From: Spirochaetaceae bacterium
Lineage (GTDB): Bacteria > Spirochaetota > Spirochaetia > Treponematales > Breznakiellaceae
NCBI GenBank assembly: GCA_031265535.1
Contig: JAISCO010000309.1
Coordinates: forward strand, 1-5,512
Direction of reading: 5' to 3'
Length of the DNA: 5,512 nucleotides
The notes under the pieces were generated by a model. It worked only from the letters and a program-made list of their open reading frames with translations, was not told the origin of the DNA and made no database searches. Shown here piece by piece: positions 1 to 5,384 of the stretch. The position numbers and the translations under genes are program-made. Each line of letters opens with the position of its first letter. Position 1 is the first letter of the stretch.

Positions 1-18
1 TTGTAGCGGAAAGCCCGA

Positions 19-33
19 CCCCGCATAGCGGGG
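19..33. other. Short GC-rich hairpin
   Basis: CCCCGC (19-24) and GCGGGG (28-33) form a perfect 6-bp stem with a 3-base ATA loop. No run of T follows on either strand, so it is not a standard intrinsic terminator. It may be part of the repeat family in this region or the end of an upstream transcript outside the window. Confidence 0.4.
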
Positions 34-87
34 GTGCGCCCAAAAACTAAAAAGGCAAACCAGACATCAAACCAAACACAGAAACCA

Positions 88-184
88 GCCGCGTATGCAA
101 ACCGCCGTTTTCGGCCCGACAGCACGGAGTAAAGTCCGCTTGGGTATGACGGCGCGGAGCGCATGAGAAACCCGCTGGCGGGCT
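88..184. repeat. Long intergenic repeat, copy A (uninterrupted)
   Basis: This segment runs from GCCGCGTATGC through CGCCGTTTTCGG and GCACGGAG to GCGGAGCGCATGAG. It ends in the palindrome-bearing 17-mer at 168-184, AAACCCGCTGGCGGGCT. The same blocks occur in the same order at 236-314 plus 437-455, with roughly four of five positions identical by eye in the core. A shorter match upstream (ATCAAACCAAA at 66-76, ATCGAACCAAA at 208-218) suggests the unit is longer, with a period of about 142-149 bp. The copies appear tandem. Function is unknown; it could be a non-coding chromosomal repeat family. Confidence 0.75.
171..182. other. CCCGC-TG-GCGGG palindrome of repeat copy A
   Basis: This is a perfect 12-bp inverted repeat at the end of copy A, recurring at 442-453 in copy B. 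Geometry limits it to a 4-bp stem with a 4-base loop in RNA. No T tract follows, so termination is unlikely. It is probably a structural end of the repeat unit. Confidence 0.5.
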
Positions 185-235
185 TGTAGTGAACCCCAAA
201 TGCCGCTATCGAACCAAAAGCCGCTCCGCCCGCCT

Positions 236-455
236 GCCGCGTATGCTAAGCGCCGTTTTCGGACCCGACGGCACGGAGCAAATGCCGCTTTGAGGACGCT
301 AACGCGGAGCGTATCAGCCTGTGTCAAAAGTCATTGCCGCTTCCATATATAGCGTTATTTTCTTTATTATACGGTTTGATAACGCTATATATAGCGGTGT
401 CATTTCGATTTTTTGAGTTTTGACACAGCCTAGTATGTAAACCCGCTGGCGGGCT
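236..455. repeat. Long intergenic repeat, copy B, split by an insertion
   Basis: The left part (236-314) matches copy A from 88 to about 164. The right part (437-455, GTAAACCCGCTGGCGGGCT) matches the copy A end at 168-184, including an exact 17-mer. Between them lie the 118-bp palindromic element and a second GTAT. Removing 315-432 and one GTAT gives ...GAGCGTATGTAAACCC, beside GAGCGCATGAGAAACCC in copy A. The copies were therefore collinear before the insertion. This is seen directly. The order of events (duplication, then insertion) is inferred, because copy A lacks the element. Confidence 0.75.
315..432. mobile_element. MITE-like palindromic element with 4-bp target duplication
   Basis: The 118-bp element has 15-bp terminal inverted repeats: CAGCCTGTGTCAAAA on the left, and TAGGCTGTGTCAAAA on the right read in reverse complement. 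They match at 13 of 15 positions, with a perfect 11-bp core (319-329 with 418-428). GTAT flanks it at 311-314 and 433-436. A second inverted pair lies inside: 345-358 with 379-392, 14 bp perfect, extended after a bulge by CCGCT (337-341) with AGCGG (393-397). Positions 383-396 (CGCTATATATAGCG) are themselves a perfect palindrome. The interior is AT-rich and encodes no transposase, so any movement would need an enzyme supplied elsewhere. The GGCTGTGTCAAAA-type end resembles ends of DDE insertion sequences, but I cannot name the family. Confidence 0.7.
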
Positions 456-463
456 GGCGGGTT
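440..463. other. GC-rich hairpin at the end of repeat copy B
   Basis: AACCCGC (440-446) pairs with GCGGGTT (457-463), giving a 7-bp stem. It competes with the shorter CCCGC/GCGGG pairing at 442-453. An extra GCGGG relative to copy A creates the longer stem. The structure abuts and slightly overlaps the predicted parE -35 box. Neither strand has a U-rich tail of more than about three bases, so termination is doubtful. Confidence 0.45.
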
Positions 464-490
464 GAAAATGAGGGGGGATTGGGATAGATT
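462..490 (+). promoter_or_regulatory. Probable sigma-70-type promoter of parE
   Basis: TTGAAA (462-467) and TAGATT (485-490) are separated by exactly 17 bases. They match the TTGACA and TATAAT consensus at five and four of six positions. Initiation near 497 would leave a leader of about a dozen bases, just enough to include the ribosome binding site. The first two bases of the -35 box are the last two of the GC hairpin stem, so cruciform or protein binding there could affect expression. This is a prediction from motif match only. Confidence 0.45.
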
Positions 491-497
491 TAGGGGC

Positions 498-502
498 AGG
501 AG
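498..502 (+). promoter_or_regulatory. Ribosome binding site fixing the TTG start of parE
   Basis: AGGAG lies six bases before the TTG at 509. The protein aligns with its family from its first dozen residues, and no nearby in-frame ATG is as well placed. Together these support the TTG start. Confidence 0.7.
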
Positions 503-508
503 ATTGTT

Positions 509-2338
509 TTGAAAGAGAAAAAATCCGCGGCTTATGATGAATCTAAGATACAGACCCTGTCGTCTCTGGAACATATACGCCTGCGTACAGGCATGTATAT
601 CGGACGGCTGGGGGACGGCTCAAGCCCCGATGACGGTATTTATATACTGCTTAAAGAAGTCATAGACAATGCCGTTGACGAGTTCATTATGGGCAGCGGA
701 AAGGCTATCGGCGTTGAAATAAAGGACGGGATGGTTACGGTGCGCGACTATGGCAGGGGAATACCGCTGGGTAAACTTGTTGAATGTGTTTCCGTAATAA
801 ATACCGGCGCAAAGTACAACGATGATGTGTTTCAATTTTCTGTCGGGCTTAACGGCGTAGGCACAAAGGCGGTAAACGCGCTTTCGTCTTATTTTAGGGT
901 TGTATCCATAAGGGACGGGAAATTCGCCGAAGCGGTTTTTGAACGCGGAAATCTGATAAAACAGCGCGCCGGCAAATTAAAAGATACGCAAAAAAACGGC
1001 GTGCTTGTTGAATTTCGTCCGGACGAAAAAATTTTTGGCGCGTACCAGTTCAACATGGAATTTGCTGAAAAACGTATAAAAAGTTACGCATGGCTTAATA
1101 CCGGTTTAACATTAATCCTTAACGGAAAAAAATATATTTCATCGCGCGGGCTTTTTGATCTGCTCTGCGAAGAAACCGGCGGCAGTGAAAATGCGAGCCC
1201 CTGCCTTTATCCTATCGCGTATTACAAAGGCGAAAGAATAGAATTCGCGTTTACGCACACAAACAATTATGGCGAAGTATATTTTTCGTTTGTGAACGGA
1301 CAGTATACTTCGGACGGCGGAACCCACCTTTCGGCGTTCAAAGAGGGCTTGTTAAAGGGCGTTCAGGCATATTTCAAAAAAGATTATAAAAGTGAAGACA
1401 TACGTGAAGGCACTATCGCCGCTGTTTCCATTAAATTAAAAAATCCAATATTTGAAAGCCAGACAAAAAATAAATTAGGTAATTCCGATATACGTTCATG
1501 GATTGTTCAGGAATGTAAGGACGCGGTTGAAGACTGGCTGCATAAAAATACGGAAGCGGCGAAAAAACTTGAAGGCAAAATTCTCGCGAATGAAAGCCTG
1601 CGCACCGAATTAAATTCCGTAAAAAAAGAAGCGCGTGAAGCGGCGAAAAAAATAGCGATAAAAATACCAAAGTTAAAAGACTGCAAGTATCATTTGGAAG
1701 ACGGCAATAACGGCGTAGAAACTACAATATTTATTACAGAAGGCGATTCGGCTACAGGTTCTATGGTGTACAGCCGCAACGTGATGACGCAGGCCATATT
1801 TTCACTGCGTGGAAAACCGGAAAATATGTACGCCAAAAAACGTACGTCAATATACAAGAATGATGAATTGTATAATATGATGATGGCACTTGGAATTGAA
1901 AACACATTGGACGGGCTGCGTTATGCCCGCATTGTGATAGCGACAGACGCCGATTTTGACGGTTTTCATATACGCAATCTGCTTTTAACTTTTTTTCTGT
2001 CATATTTTGAGGAGCTTGTTACCGCCGGCAAGGTTTATATTTTGGAAACGCCGCTGTTTCGTGTACGCGGAAAAAAAGAAACCCGTTACTGTTATACAGA
2101 AAAGGAACGGGACGAAGCCGTAAAGTCGGTGGGCGGCGGCAGCGAGATAACACGTTTTAAGGGGCTGGGAGAAATCAGTCCAAAAGAATTCGGACAGTTT
2201 ATCGGGGGGGATATGCGGCTTGTACCGGTGGCGGTTGACACGCTAAAAAAAGTTCCGCAGGTTCTCAACTTTTATATGGGAAAAAACACACCGGAACGCC
2301 GCGAGTACATAATGAAGAACCTTGTAAATACGGATTAA
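509..2338 (+). CDS. parE: DNA topoisomerase IV subunit B (type IIA topoisomerase, ParE-type)
   Basis: This is the ATPase and TOPRIM subunit of a type IIA topoisomerase. With a ParC/GyrA-type partner, not in this window, it passes one DNA duplex through another to unlink or relax chromosomes. The 609-residue protein is complete. The GHKL ATPase domain shows E50 and N54 (EVIDNAVDE), D80-YGRGIP, and the lid GLNGVGTK (113-120). The transducer domain has the QTK loop (318-320), whose lysine contacts ATP phosphate. The TOPRIM domain has EGDSATG (411-417) and the metal-binding D480, D482 and D484 in TDADFDG. The C-terminal RFKGLGE lies at 549-555. It lacks the roughly 170-residue TOPRIM insertion of enterobacterial GyrB. 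Its opening (HIRLRTGMYIGRLGDGSSPDDG) recalls Bacteroidetes and spirochaete ParE, so ParE is favoured over GyrB. T27 replaces the proline usual in RPGMYIG. The gene starts at TTG. Confidence 0.85.
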   Translation: MKEKKSAAYDESKIQTLSSLEHIRLRTGMYIGRLGDGSSPDDGIYILLKEVIDNAVDEFIMGSGKAIGVEIKDGMVTVRDYGRGIPLGKLVECVSVINTGAKYNDDVFQFSVGLNGVGTKAVNALSSYFRVVSIRDGKFAEAVFERGNLIKQRAGKLKDTQKNGVLVEFRPDEKIFGAYQFNMEFAEKRIKSYAWLNTGLTLILNGKKYISSRGLFDLLCEETGGSENASPCLYPIAYYKGERIEFAFTHTNNYGEVYFSFVNGQYTSDGGTHLSAFKEGLLKGVQAYFKKDYKSEDIREGTIAAVSIKLKNPIFESQTKNKLGNSDIRSWIVQECKDAVEDWLHKNTEAAKKLEGKILANESLRTELNSVKKEAREAAKKIAIKIPKLKDCKYHLEDGNNGVETTIFITEGDSATGSMVYSRNVMTQAIFSLRGKPENMYAKKRTSIYKNDELYNMMMALGIENTLDGLRYARIVIATDADFDGFHIRNLLLTFFLSYFEELVTAGKVYILETPLFRVRGKKETRYCYTEKERDEAVKSVGGGSEITRFKGLGEISPKEFGQFIGGDMRLVPVAVDTLKKVPQVLNFYMGKNTPERREYIMKNLVNTD

Positions 2339-2427
2339 CGATAGGGATTGATGATATGGATTAACGATAGAATAGAGTTGGTCTGAAACTGAAGTTTCCG
2401 TACAACTCTAATATGGATTAACGATAG
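2328..2427 (+). repeat. Threefold 17-bp junction repeat between parE and pncB
   Basis: ATATGGATTAACGATAG occurs exactly at 2354-2370 and 2411-2427. With one change (ATACGG...), it also occurs at 2328-2344, where it contains the last codons and TAA stop of parE. The third copy runs directly into AGGAGG, the pncB ribosome binding site. Collapsing the copies gives a parE stop only about 20 bases from the pncB start. The simplest reading is that the gap grew by duplication of the gene junction, with a hairpin segment between copies two and three. No promoter for pncB stands out here. Confidence 0.8.
2373..2410 (+). other. Compound hairpin between junction repeats
   Basis: The outer stem is TAGAGTTG (2373-2380) with CAACTCTA (2403-2410), 8 bp perfect. 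The inner stem is GAAACT (2385-2390) with AGTTTC (2393-2398), 6 bp with a GA turn. A four-by-four internal loop lies between them. No T tract follows, so it is more likely an mRNA processing or stabilising element, or a small inserted palindrome, than a terminator. It is flanked almost exactly by 17-bp direct repeats, with two extra bases (AA) on the left. Confidence 0.6.
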
Positions 2428-2431
2428 GAGG
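2426..2431 (+). promoter_or_regulatory. Strong ribosome binding site of pncB
   Basis: A perfect AGGAGG lies seven bases before the ATG at 2439, fixing the start. Its first two bases overlap the third copy of the junction repeat. Confidence 0.85.
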
Positions 2432-2438
2432 ACATAGT

Positions 2439-3896
2439 ATGGAAAATCTTTCAGCGCTTTTTACCGATTTTTATGAATTGACGATGGCGCAGGGTTATTG
2501 GAAAAAGAAAAAAAACAGGCGCGCTGTTTTTGAAATGTTTTTTCGCAAGAATCCGTTCAAGGGCGGTTATTCAATTTTTGCTGGGCTTGAAACTTTGTTG
2601 GCGCGGCTAAAAGCATTTACATTTTCGGCGGATGATATTGCGTATCTGCGCAGCCTGAATTTTTTTGACAATGATTTTCTTGAATATCTAAAAGACTTTC
2701 ATTTTTCGGGCGATCTGTACGCAATGGACGAAGGTTCCGTTATTTTTCCTCAAGAGCCGCTGATAAGAATTGACGGTAAATTTATCGAATGTCAGATTAT
2801 CGAGGGGCTTGTACTCAACATAATCAATTTTCAAAGTTTAATCGCCACAAAAACGGCGCGTGTATATCTTGCGTCAGAGAAAGGCGGGATAATGGAATTC
2901 GGCCTGCGCCGCGCTCAGGGACCGGACGGAGCGATGTCCGCAACACGCGCCGCCATAATTGGCGGCGCGATTGGAACTTCAAATACCCTTGCCGCAAAAG
3001 AATTCGGTTTACGCGCCATGGGGACTATGGCTCATTCATGGGTGATGAGTTTTGCGAATGAAGAAGAGGCTTTTCGCGCCTATGCGGAATTATATCCAAT
3101 TCATCCTATTTTTTTGATAGACACGTACGACACATTAAAGAGCGGCGTTGTCAACGCCGTAAAAGTGGGAAAAGAGATTGTTGACCGCGGCGGCAATTTT
3201 GGCGTGCGCCTGGATTCGGGGGATATGCATTTTCTTTCGCAGGCGGTGCGGCGTTATCTTGACGAGGCGGGCTGCAAAAAAGCTACGATAGCCGTTTCTA
3301 ACGATTTGGACGAACATATAATTTCAACACTGGTTAATCAGGGCGCTCCGATAAGCAGTTGGGGGGTTGGTACGCGCATGGTAACCGGAGGCGAAGACTC
3401 TTCGTTTACCGGGGTTTATAAACTCGCGGCTCACGAAGACGAGCAGGGCAGGCTTATTCCCTCAATTAAATTTTCGGACAATCCTGAAAAGACAACGAAC
3501 CCCGCTGTAAAACAAGTTTTTCGTCTGCGCAGCGGCGATGGAATGGCGCTTGCCGATATTCTTGTAATTGACGATGTAGAAAACCCCGGCGCGGCGGAAA
3601 AATTAAACTTAGGTGAAAATTATACGTTCTATCATCCGTTGACGGACTACCGGCATTTTTGCCATACACTGGAAGCCGTCCCGCTGCCGATGCTGAAAAA
3701 GCGTGTCGAAAACGGCGTACAAATTTCAAAAAATCCGACGTTACCGGATATTCAAAAACACTGTGCTTCAGGGCTTGAAACAATAGACCCGCGGTATAAA
3801 CGGCTGCTGAATCCGCATATTTATAAAGTCGCGATTACGCAAAAACTGCGCGGGCTTAAATTGGATTTGATAAAAAATTATCTGGGTGATCTGTGA
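2439..3896 (+). CDS. pncB: Nicotinate phosphoribosyltransferase
   Basis: The enzyme converts nicotinate, PRPP and ATP to nicotinate mononucleotide in the Preiss-Handler route of NAD salvage, in the cytoplasm. The 485-residue length is normal for the bacterial form found in Firmicutes and spirochaetes. Family motifs appear in order: TDFYELTMAQGYW (9-21), EFGLRRAQGPDGAMSATRAA (153-172), GTMAHSW (195-201), LIDTYDT (226-232), GVRLDSGD (255-262), SNDLDE (287-292), WGVGTRMVTG (308-317), GVYKL (325-329) and KFSDNPEKTTNP (344-355). H199 in AHSW is the likely phosphorylated histidine, by family analogy. A C-terminal region with LLNPHIYKV (456-464) completes the fold. No signal peptide or membrane segment is seen. 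The stop codon overlaps the argA start, so the two proteins are probably made from one message. Confidence 0.95.
   Translation: MENLSALFTDFYELTMAQGYWKKKKNRRAVFEMFFRKNPFKGGYSIFAGLETLLARLKAFTFSADDIAYLRSLNFFDNDFLEYLKDFHFSGDLYAMDEGSVIFPQEPLIRIDGKFIECQIIEGLVLNIINFQSLIATKTARVYLASEKGGIMEFGLRRAQGPDGAMSATRAAIIGGAIGTSNTLAAKEFGLRAMGTMAHSWVMSFANEEEAFRAYAELYPIHPIFLIDTYDTLKSGVVNAVKVGKEIVDRGGNFGVRLDSGDMHFLSQAVRRYLDEAGCKKATIAVSNDLDEHIISTLVNQGAPISSWGVGTRMVTGGEDSSFTGVYKLAAHEDEQGRLIPSIKFSDNPEKTTNPAVKQVFRLRSGDGMALADILVIDDVENPGAAEKLNLGENYTFYHPLTDYRHFCHTLEAVPLPMLKKRVENGVQISKNPTLPDIQKHCASGLETIDPRYKRLLNPHIYKVAITQKLRGLKLDLIKNYLGDL
3885..3891 (+). promoter_or_regulatory. Ribosome binding site of argA inside pncB
   Basis: GGTGATC is a 7-base match to the 16S tail complement (AGGAGGTGATC). 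Its GG lies six bases before the GTG at 3893, a normal aligned spacing. A second in-frame GTG at 3899 would sit 12 bases away and is less favoured, but it would change the protein by only two residues. Confidence 0.5.
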
Positions 3897-5236
3897 GCGT
3901 GAAAGAGACATTTAGTCCGCGCATCAATGTTATTCGTGAAGCCTTTGCTTATCAAAGCCGTTTTACCGGCTCCACGATGATATTCAAGATAGATTTTCCC
4001 GTTACCACAAGCTCCGGATTTCAGTATTTGATGAAGGATATGGCGCTTCTTGTAAACAGCGGAATTCGTGTCGTAATCGTTCCGGGATGCAAAGAATGGA
4101 TAGACGCTGTTCTGCTTGATCATAACATTGTATCGGAATACTCAGGCAGCGAGCGAATTACTTCAGAGAGCGCTATTCCCTTTGTCGAGATGGCGGCTTT
4201 TAATGTCGCGACACGTTATATGACGGCGCTTTCCGCCAGCCGTGTTGACGCGGTGGTCGGCAACTTTGCGCGGGCGCGCGGGCGCGGTGTGATAAACGGC
4301 GTTGACATGAAATATACAGGCACGGTCGATAAAATTTTTACGCAGGCGATGAGGCGCATTTTGGATATGGGCGTTATACCGATTCTGCCATGTATAGGCT
4401 GGAGCCCTACCGGTAAACCTTATAATGTGTCGAGTAACGAGATAGCCATAGCCGCCGCGGAGGCACTCGGCGCGTCAAAACTATTTATCGTAACCGCCGG
4501 GGATTACTTAAAAAAAGACCAGATTACGATCCCTGAGCATACCCGCTACACCACAGAAGGGCGTATCCTGCGGCTGAATCCGCGTGAAGCGGAGGAAATA
4601 CTTTTGCTGAATACCAGCGGCGGCGAAACAAACAACGACAGGGAAAAATGCTTAGCTATGATACGCTTTGCGTTATCGGCGTTTTCAGGCGGCGTTGAGC
4701 GCGTGCATATTATTAACGGCTGCGAGGAAGGTACGGTTCTTAATGAGTTATTTACAAACCTGGGCGCGGGGACTATGCTGTACGCGGATGAACATGAAGC
4801 CATCCGCGGAATACACAGTTCCGACATTCCCGATATTTTGCACATCATGGAACCTTTAGTGCGGCAGGACATTTTAGTACGGCGCAGCGCGGAAGATGTA
4901 CAAAAAAATAAAGATGATTATGTTGTGTATGTCATCGACGGTTCTGTACACGCCTGCGGAGCGCTGCACGATTTAGGGGACGGGCAGGCGGAGCTTGCCG
5001 CCCTTGCTTCCGACAAGACATACTCATCAATGAATATAGGGCGGCGAATCGTGTACTATCTAATTGAAAAAGCGCGTGATATGGGAATGAAGCGCGTCCT
5101 TGTTTTTACCACAAAAACTCAAGACTGGTTTGAACTTTTGGGCTTTCGAGAGACAAGCATTGACACCCTTCCGCGGCAGCGGCGCGAAAATTACAACTAT
5201 AAAAGAATGAGCAAGATTTTTGCGCTAAATCTGTAA
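3893..5236 (+). CDS. argA: N-acetylglutamate synthase, ArgA type (amino-acid kinase plus GNAT domains)
   Basis: It transfers acetyl from acetyl-CoA to glutamate, the first step of the acetylated arginine pathway. At 447 residues it matches classical bifunctional-architecture ArgA (about 440). Residues 1 to about 295 form the amino-acid-kinase-like domain, with GWSPTGKPYNVSSNEIAIAA (169-188) and SKLFIVT (195-201). This domain normally binds the arginine feedback inhibitor and is not a kinase. Residues from about 300 form the GNAT domain: PLVRQDILVRRS (321-332), ELAALA (367-372), the acetyl-CoA loop around YSSMNIGRR (377-385), and the ArgA signature WFELLGFRETSIDTLP (412-427) followed by YNYKRMSK (434-441). 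The glycine pair expected in the first strand-loop (LGG in E. coli) is absent; this protein has IDFP there (33-36). The GTG start overlaps the pncB TGA as GTGA, implying translational coupling. Confidence 0.92.
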   Translation: MSVKETFSPRINVIREAFAYQSRFTGSTMIFKIDFPVTTSSGFQYLMKDMALLVNSGIRVVIVPGCKEWIDAVLLDHNIVSEYSGSERITSESAIPFVEMAAFNVATRYMTALSASRVDAVVGNFARARGRGVINGVDMKYTGTVDKIFTQAMRRILDMGVIPILPCIGWSPTGKPYNVSSNEIAIAAAEALGASKLFIVTAGDYLKKDQITIPEHTRYTTEGRILRLNPREAEEILLLNTSGGETNNDREKCLAMIRFALSAFSGGVERVHIINGCEEGTVLNELFTNLGAGTMLYADEHEAIRGIHSSDIPDILHIMEPLVRQDILVRRSAEDVQKNKDDYVVYVIDGSVHACGALHDLGDGQAELAALASDKTYSSMNIGRRIVYYLIEKARDMGMKRVLVFTTKTQDWFELLGFRETSIDTLPRQRRENYNYKRMSKIFALNL

Positions 5237-5239
5237 ACT

Positions 5240-5285
5240 GTTATTCAAGTAAAAAGGAATAAGTTATTCAAGTAAAAAGGAATGA
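5240..5285 (+). repeat. Tandem 23-bp duplication just after argA
   Basis: GTTATTCAAGTAAAAAGGAA followed by TAA (5240-5262) is repeated immediately as the same 20 bases followed by TGA (5263-5285), 22 of 23 identical. GTAAAAGG at 5286-5293 is a partial third echo. The array starts three bases after the argA stop. Each unit carries an AAAAAGGA tract resembling a ribosome binding site, but no start codon follows at a useful distance. No terminator hairpin with a T tract is visible between argA and the next gene. Confidence 0.85.
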
Positions 5286-5348
5286 GTAAAAGGTAAAAAA
5301 TCTTCATCCTTGTTAATTGATAACTGCTAATTTGTGGTGAAAAGACGC

Positions 5349-5378
5349 TTGACCGGGACAGAGACGGAAAGATACAAT
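5349..5378 (+). promoter_or_regulatory. Promoter-like pair ahead of the HicB-like gene
   Basis: TTGACC (5349-5354) and TACAAT (5373-5378) are 18 bases apart, each matching the sigma-70 consensus at five of six positions. Initiation would fall at about 5385, on the A of the gene's ATG. The transcript would then be leaderless or nearly so. The alternative is that TTG 5349 is a start codon and this stretch is coding. Confidence 0.4.
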
Positions 5379-5384
5379 TATAGT

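Larger units (their letters stand above)
1..508. other. Repeat-rich non-coding region upstream of parE
   Basis: I find no credible gene in this stretch. Reverse-strand open frames exist, but they run through the repeats, are rich in Arg and Ala, and have no convincing ribosome binding site. The stretch holds a GC-rich hairpin near the left edge, two diverged copies of a long direct repeat, a MITE-like palindromic insertion in the second copy, and the probable parE promoter. The first six bases, TTGTAG, recur at 184-189 just after the hairpin of repeat copy A. A further repeat unit may therefore end at the left edge of the window, which is a weak inference from six bases. Confidence 0.75.

Noticed and set aside
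171..182. Intrinsic terminator at the CCCGCTGGCGGG palindromes
   Set aside because: The stems are short and no U-rich tract follows on either strand; at most three T residues follow on the reverse strand.
67..327. Reverse-strand open frame of 86 codons across the long repeats
   Set aside because: It starts at a TTG inside the element's terminal repeat, has no ribosome binding site, is Arg/Ala-rich, and owes its internal peptide similarity to the DNA repeat units.
366..371. Reverse-strand TATAAT as a promoter inside the element
   Set aside because: The hexamer is perfect, but no recognisable -35 box lies 16-18 bases away; the nearest ATGACA is about 26 bases off. The AT-rich loop makes chance matches likely.
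88..455. CRISPR array
   Set aside because: There are only two diverged units of about 145 bp, with none of the regular 25-40 bp repeat and spacer spacing and no cas genes.
314..574. Reverse-strand open frame of 86 codons over the MITE-like element and the parE start
   Set aside because: It crosses the palindromic element, the parE promoter and the first codons of a well-supported gene on the other strand, and resembles no known protein.
509..2338. Assignment of the first gene as gyrB
   Set aside because: The length of 609 residues, the lack of the TOPRIM insertion and the N-terminal sequence fit ParE better. GyrB cannot be fully excluded without a tree and knowledge of the partner subunit.
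2373..2410. Rho-independent terminator after parE
   Set aside because: The stem is AU-rich and interrupted by an internal loop, and is followed by ATATGG rather than a T run.
2789..3061. Plus-strand 90-codon frame within pncB
   Set aside because: It is an out-of-frame shadow of strongly conserved pncB motifs, with no ribosome binding site or family resemblance.
4546..4872. Reverse-strand 108-codon frame within argA
   Set aside because: It lies opposite a conserved region of argA and its peptide has no recognisable motif.
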